NCBI GenBank assembly: GCA_019321725.1
Contig: CM033110.1
Span: 6,193,278 to 6,257,277, forward strand
DNA length: 64,000 bases
DNA from: Paulownia fortunei
Lineage: Eukaryota > Streptophyta > Magnoliopsida > Lamiales > Paulowniaceae
Direction: 5' to 3'
Made by a program: the position numbers and the translations under genes. Below the pieces are notes generated by a model. That model searched no databases. It was not told where the DNA came from and saw nothing but the letters and a program-made list of their open reading frames with translations. Position 1 is the first letter of the stretch; every line of letters starts with the position of its first letter. This document shows, piece after piece, positions 1 through 10,482 of the stretch.

Positions 1-2282
1 CTCAATTCTCTCCTACATAACTAATAATAAGCATTTTGCATGAATATGCATCTAATCAATGTGCATTATCGAATTATAGCATACAAATAGAATGATTGCA
101 CGAACATGAATAATTGTTATTATATGCTTCAGTTATAATTTAACATGCATTAGTACATGAAATATGAGATCAAACTTTCATTTCTTGATTTAACATATTC
201 CTTAAGTGCCCTTTTTGTAGTGAAAAACTCGGTATCTCGGTTAAGGAAGATTGATGTGTTGAATGACCATGAAATGAATTATTTGTATTACTCCATACTA
301 GTTATATGCTAAAGTGATTAATTGCCTAAATATTTACTTGAAATATGTTACATTTGGCTAAGAACTAAAAGTATGCAAAATGGTGCAATTTGATTGGTTG
401 GTTGACTAGGTTGCATAAAACCATTCTAAACCACATTGCACTTGATTATAACACCAAAGCATCAATTTTTGTCATCTCCTTATCCCATGAATGTGGCTTT
501 TGGCATGAGAAGACACCAAACATGATGCAACCAATCATCACCCTCCACTTACCTATCTTTGAAAGGTCAAAGAAATTATTTTCATCTATATTTCTTGTGG
601 AAGCACCTCAAAAACGATCAGCCCTTATTCTCCTAAGTTTATCCCAAATTTCTACACTCTCATACTCACAAAAATTGAATTCAATCTATAGGAATCCATA
701 GAACACAAGCTAGAACAAGTTTCCATCCTTTTAAGCTTGAAAACCGTTGATTTTGAAGCTTAAATCCAACTTAATCAAGGTATATTCTTTTTCAATGTTT
801 CTTATGATGAATTTGTAGTATCTTGGATGGTTACATGTTTTAGTATGCTTTTTTATGATTGAAAACGTAAGTAAGTTACACTTGAAGCCAAAACCAAGCT
901 AGTTAAGCTAATTTTTAGCAAAATTGATAGTCTTGTGAAATTGTTTAATTTACTTGTTTCTATTGATTTTGTAATGCTTATATTATGATTGGAAGTTTCT
1001 TTGAATGATTGAAAATAATAGCAATTAGTTTGCTTAATTGAAGGGTACAATCAATTTAAGTTAGACCGAATTTACATCATGTTACTTTGGATTGTGTGCA
1101 TGTTTTAGGGGCTGCCCTAATAATTATATTTGAATTATTAGTTATTTAATGGCTGTCCTAATGTTTAATATCTTGAATTAGTAGTAAAATATGGAGTATG
1201 CATTGTTTTTAAGGTTATGTAATTAATATGAAGTTGTTTACAAAAGATTGAAAAGTGTATATGAACTTTAACTAGAATAGACTAAATGATTTATAAAAAA
1301 GATATTAAATGGTACATGATTTGATTATGTTAGGCCTTTAACACATCCTATCTTCCAAAGAGATTGGTCTTTTCACTTGCCACAAAGTGAACTTGAGGTA
1401 AGTTGAAGCTTTCATTTGCTGTATCACAAGAATCATATAATGTTGTTCATATTTTAATGTGATTGTTATTATTTGTCAAATGATGTAATGTTTGATACAT
1501 TTATGGTTCATGAAGCATGACACTATTAAGATATAATGAAGTTTTTAAAAAGGAAGTATGGTACTTGATTGATGGTCAGGTAGACAAGGGACGCGGGAGG
1601 GACCGGCGGACCCAACAAATGGTGGCAAATACTTGAGGTTGAAAAACCGGTATAGGAAAGCCACAATGAATGAAATAGAATACGGCTAATACCTGAGGTT
1701 GAAAGATCAAGTATGGAAACCCCGTATTAGTTCTCTTATTGGCCAATCATTATGGACAGGTTCCGAAAACCACGGTCTATCGCTATTAGTTAGGTACCAC
1801 ACTTCAAAGGCCCTAAAGAATGATTTATGAATGAAAGTTATTAAATAGAATATTGCATTTAATGATTTATGAGATGTGCATATATGTTATTTGTTATTGC
1901 ATCAGTTTCATCTTACTGAGCTTTTAGCTCATTAGATTCATGTGATGCAGGTGGAAATGTATAGGTTTAGAGGTTGACTGAGTCTCTAGAGCGGCCGGAC
2001 AGAGATTTGTTCATATGCCATGCTTCGACCTGTTTTGTAGTTTATTTTAAAAACTCTATTTTGTTTTTAAATAAGCCGCTCTGTTATGGTTTTGTAAACA
2101 TATGTACTCAGTTTTGATATATGTATATGGTGTGTTTAAAACGATTCAAGTTCTTTCTCTTATAGCTAAAAATGAGAACTTTTATTAAAAACCATAACTC
2201 TAGTAATGATGAAAAATTAACATTTCTTGACTTAACTGTATCAGCTTGTTTAGGCTCTGCAGTTAGGTTAAGGGCTCTTACA
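1..2282 (+). repeat. LTR of chromovirus family A, cut by window edge
   Basis: The same roughly 2.26-kb sequence recurs at 51317-53612 on this strand and at 31407-33666 inverted. The intact start is TGTAATGCCC, so the window opens about 8-9 bases inside this copy. The right end is CTCTTACA, matching GTGTTACA in the copy at 31407. The flanks differ beyond that point in every copy, which fixes the terminus. Only the right flank is visible, so solo status and target duplication cannot be judged. A frame of about 100 codons at 390-701 is shared with other copies but is not called a gene. Confidence 0.85.
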
Positions 2283-2285
2283 AAA

Positions 2286-2308
2286 TGGCTTGGGTTGCCT
2301 CCCAAGAA
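2286..2308 (-). other. Conserved block near 3' end of OTA elements
   Basis: On the minus strand this reads CTTGGGAGGCAACCCAAGCC. The same block occurs in the two interiors of the tandem element near 15972 and 20269, where it follows a remnant coding for LGRQPK. It is a familiar landmark downstream of pol in Athila/Tat-type elements and marks the 3' side of Athila-like element 1. Confidence 0.6.
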
Positions 2309-2462
2309 GTGTTAAGTTTATAGTCTTCAGCTAGACTTCAACCGGATGCGTTAACTAGGTTCTCCAAGAGAAATATTGGTGCCCTTCCTCGCGTCATTGC
2401 CAAAATAATGTCTTAATCACTAATCGGCATGGCGACATGTCAATAGGTGTCTTATAGGTTGT

Positions 2463-2845
2463 ATGATAGGCCCAAAGTGCATTGTAAAGCTTGTGCCCTC
2501 AATCCTTACGGTTTGTGCTAACCATGTTTTCAAGTATCTACTTGACCTCATAATTGTATATTTCTACTTGTCCATTAGATTGCCGGTATATCCCAATGCT
2601 ACCCTATGCTTCACACCATACTTAGCAAGAAGGTTATTAAATAATTTATTACAAAAGTGCGGGCCTTCATCACTAATAATTGCTCTAGGAGTGCTAAAAC
2701 ATGTGAATATGTGTTTGTGTAAAAATTTCAACACTACCTTACCATTATTGGTTGGTGTGGAAATGGTTTCCATCCACTTTGAGACATAGTTGAAAACAAG
2801 TAGGATGTAGAGATGCCAAAAAGAGGAAGTAAAGGGTCCTATAAC
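2463..2845 (-). pseudogene. Integrase core fragment, Athila-like element 1
   Basis: The minus strand encodes part of the integrase catalytic core. LYILLVFNYVSKWMETI comes first, followed by the conserved SDEGPHFCNKLF segment, where the D of SDEG corresponds to the second catalytic aspartate. The zinc-binding HHCC region is missing. The fragment is joined almost directly to the start of RNase H near 2845-2855, so an internal deletion has removed the rest of RNase H and the integrase N-terminus. Stops occur downstream toward 2463. Integrase would insert the cDNA into host DNA, but this fragment cannot. Confidence 0.75.
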
Positions 2846-4133
2846 ACCACTCCTGAGCTCGAATGGTTAAGTCCAGTCGGGTACCACCATGATAGGGGCT
2901 GATATGATTGCCTTCTTTATTTGCTGAAAATTAAAAGGCACATTGTTTTCTAAGAGATTACAAAAAAGGTTTTAACAATTTTTGAAAAAACTTTAATAAA
3001 TCTCCTATGGAACCTAACATGCCCAAGAAAGCTTTGAATTGCTTTCATATTGATTGGTGGTGGTAGTCTTTCAATGGTCACTATTTTGGCACGATCTACT
3101 TCTAGCTCTGCAGATGATACTCGGTGACTAAGAACTATACCTATCATTACCATGAAATGGCATTTCTCCCAATTGGGGACTAAGTTGGTTTTGTCATACC
3201 TCTACAAAATAAGAGAAGATTATGTAGACAGTGATCAAAGAAAGACCAGAAATAGAAAAATCATCTACAAAAAACTCTATGATTTCTTTCACCATGTCAT
3301 GGAAGATGGTCATTGTACATCTCTGAAATATGGCAGGAGCATTACACAGCCCAAAGAGTATCCTACGGAAAGCAAAGGTACCATAGGGACCTGTAAACGT
3401 TGTTTTCTCTCAGTCTTCAAGGGCAATGACAATTTGATTATATCCCGAATAACCATCAAGAAAATAATAGTATTAGTACCTTGCTAGATGATCTAACATC
3501 TGGTCAATAAAGGGATAGGAAAAGTGATCCTTGCTAGTAGCTTTATTTAGTTTTCTATAATCAATAAACACTCACCACCCAATTACAGTCCTAGTAGAAA
3601 TAAGCCACTATTCTCATTCCTCACTACAATCATACCCCCTTTTTCCGAACAACTTAGACTAGACTAAACTAAGAACTATTTGAAATAGCATAAATAATCA
3701 TTGCTTTAAGCCATTTTAAAACTTCAACTCGTACAACTTCCTTCATAGTAGGATTTAGACGTCTTTCATATTCAATTAAAGGTTTGTATAAGACTTCCAT
3801 TAAAAAAAACTTATGCATGACTATAGAGGGACTAATGCCTTTCAAAATTGAAATAGAACTTCCTAAAGAAAATTTATGTTTCCTCAAAACTCGTACTAAT
3901 TTATCTAATTCTTCAGGAGATAAAGAGGTATAAACTATTATAGGATATGTGTTATTCTCACTCAAAAATATATACCAGAGGTGTTTTGGAAACTCCTTCA
4001 ATTCCCATGATGCTTTTATTGTCTCCTTAGTGACAGTCTCTTTCAGTCTCTCCAGAGAATATTCATTCTTCATTTGAACTTGCATTGCGTCAAGAGAAAG
4101 AACATAATGTTCCAAATCCTGATCATCAATCAA
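2846..4133 (-). pseudogene. Reverse transcriptase and RNase H start, Athila-like element 1
   Basis: The open stretch at 4133-3669 is the linker before RT, with the typical RRLNPTMKEVV motif ahead of the RT fingers. Between 3668 and 3154 the frame shifts and contains stops, but the FVDDFSI catalytic motif (YVDD in most relatives) is readable near 3265. At 3153-2950 lies the RT thumb and connection segment, with LGHVRFHRRFIKVFSKI. After that, PDWT-PFEL marks the first RNase H strand, where the deletion junction lies. This polymerase would copy element RNA into cDNA. It is broken by several stops and frameshifts. Confidence 0.8.
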
Positions 4134-4383
4134 ATAATTATTTTTTTATGTCATTGAGTGAGCAAGGCATCTTCCAAGGGGTCTTTGGCTCTATGTTTGA
4201 TGAGGTGGGAATTCATGCACTACTCCACAATGTCTATCCCTTTACAAGTGTTGGGCTCTTACTAAAATTGCATAACCTGGTAGATATTGAACAACACTTA
4301 ATTTTCATTGATTCTCAAAGTCAACTCCCTACATTGCACATCTATCAATGCTATACTAGTGGCAAGGAATGGTCGTCTAAGGA

Positions 4384-4656
4384 TCAAAGAAATCTCTTGA
4401 TCTTCTTCCATGCCAAGCACCAAAAAACTGCTGGAAATATGAACTTGTCCATCTTCATTAAGATATCTTCATTCACTTCTCTTAGATAGGTAAGTGACCT
4501 ATCTACTAACTGTAAGGTGATGGTGGATGACTTCACTTCCCCTAGACCTAATTTCTTGAAAACAGATAATGACATCAAATTAATACTTGCTCCAAGATCA
4601 TAAAGTGCTTCATTAAAGAAAGAACTGCCTATTGCGCAAGAAACAGTAAAACTCAT
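4384..4656 (-). pseudogene. Aspartic protease fragment, Athila-like element 1
   Basis: A 90-codon open stretch carries ALYDLGASINLMSLSVF, the retropepsin active-site region of Athila/Tat elements, where DLGAS replaces the usual DTGA/DSGA. GLGEVKSSTITLQLVDRS follows, as in the protease remnants near 29238 and 54691. Its homologues cleave the Gag-Pol polyprotein. The frame breaks before reaching the RT linker upstream of 4133, so it is not part of a working polyprotein. Confidence 0.8.
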
Positions 4657-4963
4657 TGGATCTTTAAATTTTTGAGGTAGTTTTTTTTAATAATAGCACT
4701 GCACTCCTCTGTAAGTTTTTACTATTTCAAAGTCCACCAATCTTCTCTTTGTTGACATACACCTTTCATGAATTTTGTATGACTTGGCATTTGCTCCAAT
4801 GCATCTGTAAAACGGATGTTAATGTGAATTTTCTTAACAATTTCCAAAAATATAGCAAATTGAGCATGTAATTTTTTCTTTTGGAATCTCTGAGAAAAGA
4901 GGAGGCGAACATTAACTTTAGAAGGGCTTTCAGAGTTAGAAATAGATTTTGGCTTCTCAGCCC

Positions 4964-5305
4964 CTATTTGCTCATCATACTGATTCTCCTCTTTTTTTTT
5001 AATGGTTCCACCTCTAGACTCTGAATGGGCAAGTGAGTGTGAGGCCTATCGGTAGTGGACTGCTTCAGCTCAGGACCTTTATACTTAGTTCCACTACTAA
5101 GCAGTATCGCCTTGCAGTGCTCTCTGTGGTTGACCTCAGTATCACTTGGAAAATTCCCATTTTGTTGTTGGGCATTCACTATTGTAGCCAATTACTCGAT
5201 TTAGGTCTCTAAAGACTTAATTTGTGCCCCCACACTAGTCATATGAGCTTCTACACTTGATGCCAAATGTCCCATCTAGTTCACAATGTTGTCAAGCTTA
5301 ACTTC
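4964..5305 (-). pseudogene. Gag C-terminal fragment, Athila-like element 1 (left of copia insertion)
   Basis: The minus strand shows NGNFPSDTEVNHREHCKAIL followed by LSSGTKY. This is the gag end that in Athila-like elements reads roughly PSDTE-NPKEH-KAITLRSGK, and it is well matched at 55214-55023. Toward 5305 the frame has stops, but VGAQIKSLET and MGHLASSVEAHM are readable. The sequence is cut at 5305 by the copia element and resumes at 25766. Gag forms the virus-like particle. Confidence 0.75.
5301..5305. repeat. Target-site duplication ACTTC (partner 25766-25770)
   Basis: ACTTC lies directly left of the copia 5' LTR and again directly right of its 3' LTR. The five-base match fixes both ends of the element and shows it inserted into the gag of Athila-like element 1. 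Confidence 0.92.
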
Positions 5306-7512
5306 TGTTAGAGTAGTGCATGTCAAGCCAATTAATTTGGTTGTTATCATTAAAATGACAATCTTCATCTTATATTCTTTATAAGAATTATAGTCCTTAG
5401 ATCACATATAGCTATGTGGCGTGGTCGAGCATATGACGACGATCATGGAATATACCTCCAAGACTGTGATCTTAAAATTTTCAAAGTCAATGATCAATGA
5501 GATGAGATATCATTGATCCCACTGAGACTTGCATATATGACGCACGCTCGAAAGGATGATGTATCATTCTATGGCCATTAGTGTGGTGACACTAGTACAT
5601 GTATCCCGCTTAAAAATTCTAAATTGAAAATATTCTATTGTCGAATGAGAATTTTCTCATTACGATAGTCCAAGAATTGGTTCTTAGGCTTGAGGTACCA
5701 TGGTAACCTTATGCATAACATATTGCGCCTTGATGTATTTCTCGATCGCATGATAAATCACAAAGGGTTTATGTTGGAGTTAACATCTTCATGTATAGAG
5801 GTTAATGAGTGGCCAACAAATGATTCGTTACCTATCTAGATGAATAGGTGAATCTTCTACGTATTCCACAGTACTTAACTCTAAAATCCTTGGCCAAGGT
5901 TGGATGAAAATTGGATGTGGGATTTTTTAATTGTTCATTATCGAGTTAAGCAACTAAGAATGGATGCATTTTTATTGAGCTATTGGCATTTAACTAATCG
6001 TTCATGCCCTATGCTCAATCGAGAGATTAGATAACGGAATGACCGTACTTGCATGGTATTCGTAATTGGAATAGATTCGCACCTTCACCTAAGATTAAGA
6101 ATCATGATGCATTGCTAGGTACTTCCATAACTTATGGGTTCTTGGAATTGGGTTAATTCCAAGAGAATTAATTAATTTGATTAATTAATTAGAATAATTA
6201 ATTGCTTAACTAAGTCATAAGAGTTATGAGCCCACGCACTTATTGTGAACTAAAGAGGTCACAAACTAAGTTAGAAAGATTACACTTCTAGCTAGAACAT
6301 ATCCAAAGATTCCATCAAATTAATGAATGGAGATTAATTAATTTGGGGCTCAAAATTGATTTAAGGAGTTAAATTAATTTATTCAATTAAATAATTTAAT
6401 TATTTAATTGAACCTAATAAGATTAGGGAACCCATGAGGAGCTAATTAATTAATTGATATGATTAACTAATTAAGTAGGTATAAATTAATTTAAGGAGTT
6501 GAATTAATTTATCTGATTAAATAATGTGGTTATTTAATTAGACCTAATATAATTAAGAGTCTTATATATGATAAAGTTAAGTTAATTGATATGATCAATT
6601 AATTAAATTGGGCATATTAAATAATGGGATTATTTAATATATTCTAATATGATTAGAAATCCCAAGTGGAACTAATTAATTAATTAATTGGATCAATTAA
6701 TTAAATTAAGCTTATTTAAATGATTGGAATTAATTAATTGGACTTAATTAATTTAATTGAAGTCCAAGCCCAAGCTAGTGGGCTTGTAGGAGTCTCATTA
6801 GGATGTTTAATTATAAGAATTAAACTTGTCTTAGAGTTTGATGGAAAGAAGGAACTAAATGAGGAAAGAAGCATGATGAAACATAGTGGGACTAGGATTG
6901 GAGGAGTCCTATAAGAGGACTCTCCCTTGTGGCTGAAATTAAGAGCTTCATAGAAGCCAAAACTCTGCTATCACAAGAAAAAGAAAAATCGCCTCTCTTC
7001 TTCCTTCTTCTTGATTCTTTTCTTCCATCAAAAGTTTTATTTTTGCTCAAGGTTCAATTCATCTATTCACTAGTTGAATAAGAATTGAATGCCACATATT
7101 CTAGAGTAGAATAAGCCTGTTGAATCCACTAGCATGGATTCAATTGGTGAAGAAATTTCCCACATGTTAATACACTTATAGAGATAACACTTGGGACTCT
7201 AAAGAAAACGTCTCTAACATGAGAGGTTTGAAATCAAGATTCTCGAAAGAAGTCTGTGGATAGCATTTACAAAGAGTTCATGGAAAGAAAATGATTTAAA
7301 TCATTTCTTGCATCCTTATCAGTCGAAGCGCAAATTAAGGTAATGATTTTTGAAACCTTCTTGATATAAGTATCAGAAAAATATACAACTGAGTAACCAC
7401 GAAAGGATTGTAGGATTTATTTTTAATTACATGTGATGTAATATTTGTTTTGTTTTTGAAAATTTGTAAATTTCACTACGTATACATTTTCCATGATCGT
7501 ACGAATCCAACA
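5306..7512 (+). repeat. 5' LTR of copia element 1
   Basis: It starts TGTTAGAGTAGTG and ends AATCCAACA, immediately before a primer-binding site. It matches 23533-25765 along its length and the broken copy at 45452-49323. Its middle is built of AATTAATTAA-rich near-repeats. Confidence 0.9.
6330..6780 (+). repeat. AT-rich imperfect repeats inside copia LTR
   Basis: At least three degenerate units of about 100-130 bases are visible. Each contains a run like GATCAATTAATTAA, a TTATTTAAT block and a CTAATANGATTAG block, for instance near 6398, 6530 and 6631. Many subparts are palindromic. The same organisation occurs in the partner LTR near 24600-24990. Confidence 0.65.
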
Positions 7513-7513
7513 G

Positions 7514-7526
7514 TGGTATCAGGGTC
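7514..7526 (+). other. Primer-binding site, initiator tRNA-Met type (copia)
   Basis: TGGTATCAGGGTC begins one base after the 5' LTR. The usual plant initiator-Met site starts TGGTATCAGAGC, so this differs at one position in the first twelve. It would prime minus-strand cDNA synthesis. Confidence 0.85.
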
Positions 7527-9490
7527 AAAGTTTATTTATTTCTGATACTTATTGATTACATTTATTTAATATATGAGATAAATTAAATATTTATATGTGT
7601 GATTGATATTGAATCAATTAATTTCTTTATTTGGGATTAATTTTATTAATTATTTTAAATGTTAAAATATTTTAAGAAACAAGACGAATTAAGAAATTAA
7701 ATTTCTTGATTCAACAATTTCAAGATTTGTGAAATCTTGAATTTCTTGAAACATGGTAAGAAATAAAAAATCTAAAAGGTTGATTTCTTGATTAAGAAAA
7801 TTACTTTTTTGATCAAGTTTTTAATATTTCTTAATAAGATCAAGAAATTAAGAATTTTTTATGAGATCAAGAAACTAAGAAATTAAGATTTTGTGAAAAC
7901 CTTAAATTATTGGACAACAAAAAAAGGGGTTGTTGACCACCCAATGTGTGATGTTGGGTGGGCTGTCAGTTGATCGGTGTCAGGTCACCAGCTGGCACTC
8001 AATATGCAGGCGCCCAGCTAGCCGATAGGTACCTCAGGCAGCTCGTTGTGTGCACAGCCTGCCACCTGATGGATAGCAGCCTTGGACTGATGTCCTGACC
8101 CATCTCGTTACGGAATTATTGCATGAAGTTTATGGTTTTTGTTTTAAAACTAAATGTTGATTTTAATTTTTGAAAAACTAGTTTTCTTGAAAACCCTAGA
8201 ATCTTGATCCAAATTTGAAAGAAATTGCACATAACGTAATCGATAAATTTATATATTTTCATTATCCTATGCTAATTTATGTTAAGCATGCTAGTTGGAT
8301 GATCGTGGATCTTTGGAGTTTGTGCACTTACTGGTTATTTTATAGGTTTTAATTAAAATAAGGCATGTGAGTCTCACCTTTCTCTATTTTATTTTGACGT
8401 ACTTTTATCTCCCTCCTATGTACCTCTCCTTGGAATTATTCCAAGGTTTCTTGCAGTTTTGGCTAATGTCAAGTAGAATTAGGTGGTGAAGTGTATCTTG
8501 TGGTAATTTGGCAGACATTATAAGAAGATGGAGGAAAAATGAGGAATCAAGGCCTATATATTTATGGGATAATTTATGTAATAAATAGGTATATTTATAT
8601 TTTAATTATTACTCTTAGATTGACCTTGATCCACTTTGGCTCGAGTAGATCGCATAAGATTAAAGGCTCATGATCATCCATTTATTTTAGTATATATGTG
8701 ATGCATGCTGCATTTATTTAATGCTTTCTTATGATGTTTGATTGCCATCGTTAGGATAGTGAACATTAAATAAACAAGATAAGAAAATGATGAGATCTTA
8801 CATAATAAATCTAGTATGACCCTCACTTGAAAATATTTCAAGTTGAGAACTTTGATTGGTTTGATATCAAGCATAAATGAACAATATTGGGTGGGACCCA
8901 ATCATCCATACTTTCCATCAAAAGTAGTGGCATGTCGATACGCCACCACATTTAATCTATTGGCTATGAGTTGTGGGATATGCTAAGTGTTGGCAAGCTG
9001 TAACCACTACTGAGCATATGTCCATGCGGTGGACTCGTCTTTATCGTTAACCATGAGTTGTGGGATGTTTAGATGCTCCATCTATATGGATGTTTGATGG
9101 GTAATGTTTGACACTTTGTACCATATGAACTCATAAAATTAGGTTGTATGGGAGGAGGTGAGGCAAAATAGCTTGAGGGTTGTATGGGGATGCAATTGCT
9201 AATGTTGTTAGCAACCTTTTAGTTTTATCATATGAACTCATAAAATTGGGGTGTATGACAAAGCTAGTTAGACCTCAAGCCTACTAGAAAATTAGATTTC
9301 CCAAATTTTCATCTAGAGGGTGATGGGATTTTAATAAAATAGTGGGAGACATTTATGATTAAAGACTATATTATAAATGGATATTAATTGAATAAATGCT
9401 TAAATTTTTACCTGGCATAGGATAATTGCTATCACTAGTAATTCCACATAGGATAATCTAGACAAACAAACAAACTTACTAACTTAATCT
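7527..9490 (+). other. Copia leader/gag zone without recognisable coding
   Basis: This stretch should hold the leader and gag of copia element 1, but no reading frame on either strand resembles a retroelement protein. It contains a GC-rich island at about 7920-8110. A near-repeat around TATGAACTCATAAAATT occurs at about 9124 and 9231, and the phrase GAGTTGTGGGAT occurs twice near 8967 and 9054. It may be decayed gag or unrelated inserted DNA. Confidence 0.4.
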
Positions 9491-9496
9491 ATCTGA

Positions 9497-9997
9497 AAAG
9501 AGATGTGAACTGGACTCTATGTTCTCCAACTAGGTTTAACCTTGGTGGGAATGGTTCTCATTGGTTGCAAATGGGTCTGCAAATATAAAATTGGAGAACA
9601 TGGGGAGGTGGTGACATATAAAGGCATGATTAGTAGTGAAGTGTTATGTACAAAGTCATGGTGTTAACTATTGAGGATACCTTTTACCAGATGTGATGAT
9701 AAAGTCCATTCGAATTATGCTGGTTATATCTATATATTATGACTACTAGATATGGTAAAAAGATATGAAAACTGCCTTTCTCTATTATGATATTGAGAAT
9801 GAGATATAAGTTAAGCGACCTAAGGTCTTCATATCATACAGAAGCAAACAAAAGGTTTGCAAGCTTTAGAGTTCTGTAAGGACTCAAAATAACTTTCTCG
9901 AATGTAGAACATTCGATTCGCTAAGGTAATCAAATGATTTGATTTCCTTAGGAATGCAAATGAACCATGTATGTATAAGAGGGTTAGTAGGAGCATG
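9497..9997 (+). pseudogene. Copia reverse transcriptase, N-terminal part
   Basis: Reading across frameshifts gives LVGMVLIGCKWVCKYKIG then HGEVVTYKGMIS, the start of Ty1/copia RT (IGCKWVYK-K-DGEV--YKARLVAKG in relatives). Near the end, NIRFAKVIKFDFLRNANEPC and YKRVSRSM match the segment just ahead of the catalytic YVDD. Several stops are present. The frame is cut at 9997 by the OTA tandem and resumes at 22703, where the catalytic region follows. Confidence 0.85.
9993..9997. repeat. Target-site duplication GCATG (partner ACATG at 22703-22707)
   Basis: The left copy is GCATG and the right copy ACATG, so four of five bases match. Removing the insert and one copy restores continuity of the copia RT at SRSM/VMIVVFYID, which independently supports the boundary. 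Confidence 0.8.
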
Positions 9998-10477
9998 TGA
10001 TGAGTGGATTTTACACCTATTAATTGAGTATCATTTACTTAAATTTTTTATTAATTTTCGAGTGTTTATATTACTTTTTATGCATTTAGTTTGAAATCAT
10101 ACAAGTAATATCAAAATTAGAAGAAAATGGAAAGAAACAAAAACTTGGTTGAAATTTTGAGAAAACCCACATTGTGCTGCTACTGATGGCAAATGTTACA
10201 ATCATAAGTTTTTGGTCCAATATCATTTTGACTTGATTCTTAATCTATTCAAAAGAGATATATATCTACAACTTTTATGTTTACCACAAAATCCAGTTCC
10301 TTTGATTTCAATGAGGAAAATTAGGTTCAAAATTCAACACTGGATTGAAACTTTATAGAATGACACATCTTGGTATTTTAGGTATAACTCTCTCCACAGA
10401 TATCATATTGAGCTGATTAATGAAGATATAGAAAGATAAAAAATATGACTATAATTTTTATGCAAGACACTACGAGC

Positions 10478-10482
10478 AGTTT
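10478..10482. repeat. Target-site duplication AGTTT (partner 13324-13328)
   Basis: A perfect five-base direct repeat flanks the solo LTR inside the first LTR of the OTA tandem. Confidence 0.93.
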
